NCBI GenBank assembly: GCA_030685235.1
Contig: MU839178.1
Location: forward strand, 105,231-169,230
DNA length: 64,000 nt
Direction of reading: 5' to 3'
From: Copromyces sp. CBS 386.78
Lineage: Eukaryota > Ascomycota > Sordariomycetes > Sordariales > Sordariaceae
The position numbers were made by a program, and so were the translations under genes. How positions within the stretch are numbered: the first letter of the stretch is position 1; each line of letters starts with the position of its first letter. The notes under the pieces are model-generated. The model worked only from the letters and a program-made list of their open reading frames with translations. It did not search any database and was not told the DNA's origin. Shown here piece after piece: positions 63,399 through 64,000 of this stretch.

Positions 63399-63455
63399 GC
63401 TTTTATATTCACGGCCCAAATATTTGCCCTTGCCGTAGTTTATATAAAAACCTTT
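63399..63455 (-). pseudogene. Degenerate gag zinc knuckle
   Basis: The minus strand reads GFYINYGKGKYLGREYKS, the pattern of a CCHC knuckle. The Cys positions are now Tyr (TGC/TGT to TAC/TAT) and the His position is lost. It locates the end of gag and supports the element's orientation. The upstream part of gag is not recognisable. Confidence 0.65.
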
Positions 63456-63611
63456 ATTATAATCCTCTTATAGAACGTTTTTATAAATTTTAGTAAATTT
63501 AGCGCAGTTTAGATCTATAATATTAAGGTCCTTATTATTACCGCTAATACTAATATTATTATTATTACTACTTTTATTACTATTTTGGGTACCTTAGATA
63601 GTATTAAAATA

Positions 63612-63675
63612 GTGTTTCCTTGGGCGGAGCTGGATTATACCCACGGAAGACAGTGAAACACCCATTTTACCCAAG
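63612..63675. repeat. Nested inverted repeats in a non-AT-rich island
   Basis: GTGTTTC (63612-63618) pairs with GAAACAC (63655-63661), and CTTGGG (63619-63624) pairs with CCCAAG (63670-63675). The 70 bases are of normal composition between AT-rich flanks. They sit where gag should begin. Confidence 0.55.
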
Positions 63676-63779
63676 CTAGGAGATTTTATTTAACGTATTT
63701 ATAAGTCTAAATTATATTATATAAATAGGAATAATTATTTATAAGAAATATATAATATAAACATTTATTTTATATTTTT

Positions 63780-64000
63780 AATTAATTTTTATTACTTTTA
63801 TTTTATATTTATTTTTCTATTTCTTTTTCTTTTTATTTTTCTATTTCTTTCTATTTTTCTTTTTCTTTTCTTTTACTTTTTCTTTTTCTTTTTCTTTTCT
63901 TTTTCTTTTCTTTTTCTTTTTCTTTTTCTTTTTCTTTTTCTTTTTCTTTTTATTTTTATTTTTATTTTTATTTTTATTTTTATTTTTATTTTTATTTTTA
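63780..64000 (+). repeat. Simple hexamer array (TTTTTC)n then (TTTTTA)n
   Basis: Pyrimidine-rich hexamers with 5- and 6-base variants run to the end of the window. The cytosine in each unit changes to adenine in the last 50-60 bases. The array continues past the window edge. Confidence 0.9.

Larger units (their letters stand above)
57538..63620 (-). mobile_element. RIP-inactivated Ty3/gypsy (chromodomain) retrotransposon
   Basis: On the minus strand, degenerate but ordered segments can be read. They are a gag zinc knuckle (about 63.4 kb), a spacer/protease region, reverse transcriptase (about 61.5-60.9 kb), RNase H (60.8-60.4 kb), integrase (60.0-59.2 kb) and a chromodomain (about 58.8-58.65 kb). 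The pol stop is near 58432. A polypurine tract and a single LTR follow. Many Trp codons have become stops and catalytic Asp codons have become Asn, all as G-to-A on the coding strand, the mark of RIP. The 5' LTR and most of gag are absent from the window, so the copy is truncated or interrupted near 63.6 kb. Confidence 0.85.

Overview
The window looks like a filamentous ascomycete genome, very probably Neurospora (N. crassa or a close relative). Three things point there: small GT-AG introns of about 55-155 bases, start codons in CAMMATGGC-like contexts, and a gene recognisable as Neurospora arg-6 with the expected 871-residue product. The right end is an AT-rich tract whose retroelement shows the C-to-T / G-to-A damage typical of repeat-induced point mutation (RIP). 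Gene models are my own splicing by eye. Every multi-exon model closes in frame, but none has been checked against transcripts.

Layout. 1-4.2 kb: a Whi3-type RNA-binding protein (-) with a long leader. 4.2-11.1 kb: nearly 7 kb with no supportable protein gene. 11.1-14.5 kb: a six-exon Zn(II)2Cys6 transcription factor (-). 15.5-17.8 kb: an unrecognised serine-rich protein (-). 20.2-21.5 kb: the Ipi3-type ribosome-assembly WD40 protein (+). 22-23.3 kb: a multi-pass membrane protein (-). 24.3-26 kb: a mitochondrial, possibly Mgr3-like membrane protein (+). 27.2-28.8 kb: an Arb2-domain protein (-). 29.6-29.8 kb: the U2 spliceosomal snRNA (-), divergent from mitochondrial ribosomal protein uS14m (+) at 30.2 kb. 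31.3-32.7 kb: mitochondrial lipoyl synthase (-). 34.6-35.6 kb: the synaptobrevin/Snc R-SNARE (+). 37.1-39.8 kb: arg-6 (+). 41.8-43.6 kb: signal peptide peptidase (-), divergent from Mediator subunit 31 (+). 44.8-45.3 kb: RNA polymerase III subunit Rpc11 (-), divergent from an ankyrin-repeat protein (+). 47.6-49.1 kb: a secreted thaumatin-like protein (-). 50.3-52.7 kb: an Hsp70-like ATPase (-). 56.0-56.5 kb: an apparently truncated single-pass membrane protein that ends exactly where the AT-rich block begins.

From about 56.45 kb to the end the DNA is AT-rich and holds one recognisable element. It is a chromodomain-bearing Ty3/gypsy retrotransposon on the minus strand, with gag zinc knuckle, RT, RNase H, integrase, chromodomain, polypurine tract and one LTR. 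It is riddled with stops, and its RT active-site YxDD now reads as YLNN. The left 56 kb is therefore ordinary housekeeping euchromatin (transcription, splicing, ribosome assembly, lipoate and arginine synthesis, secretion), and the right 7.5 kb is a silenced repeat block. I found no convincing new multi-gene system. The points most worth following up are the gene-poor 7 kb block with a candidate non-coding transcript, the gene cut at the RIP boundary, the 38-base A tract just behind the retroelement stop, and the few GC-retaining islands inside the RIP-damaged element.
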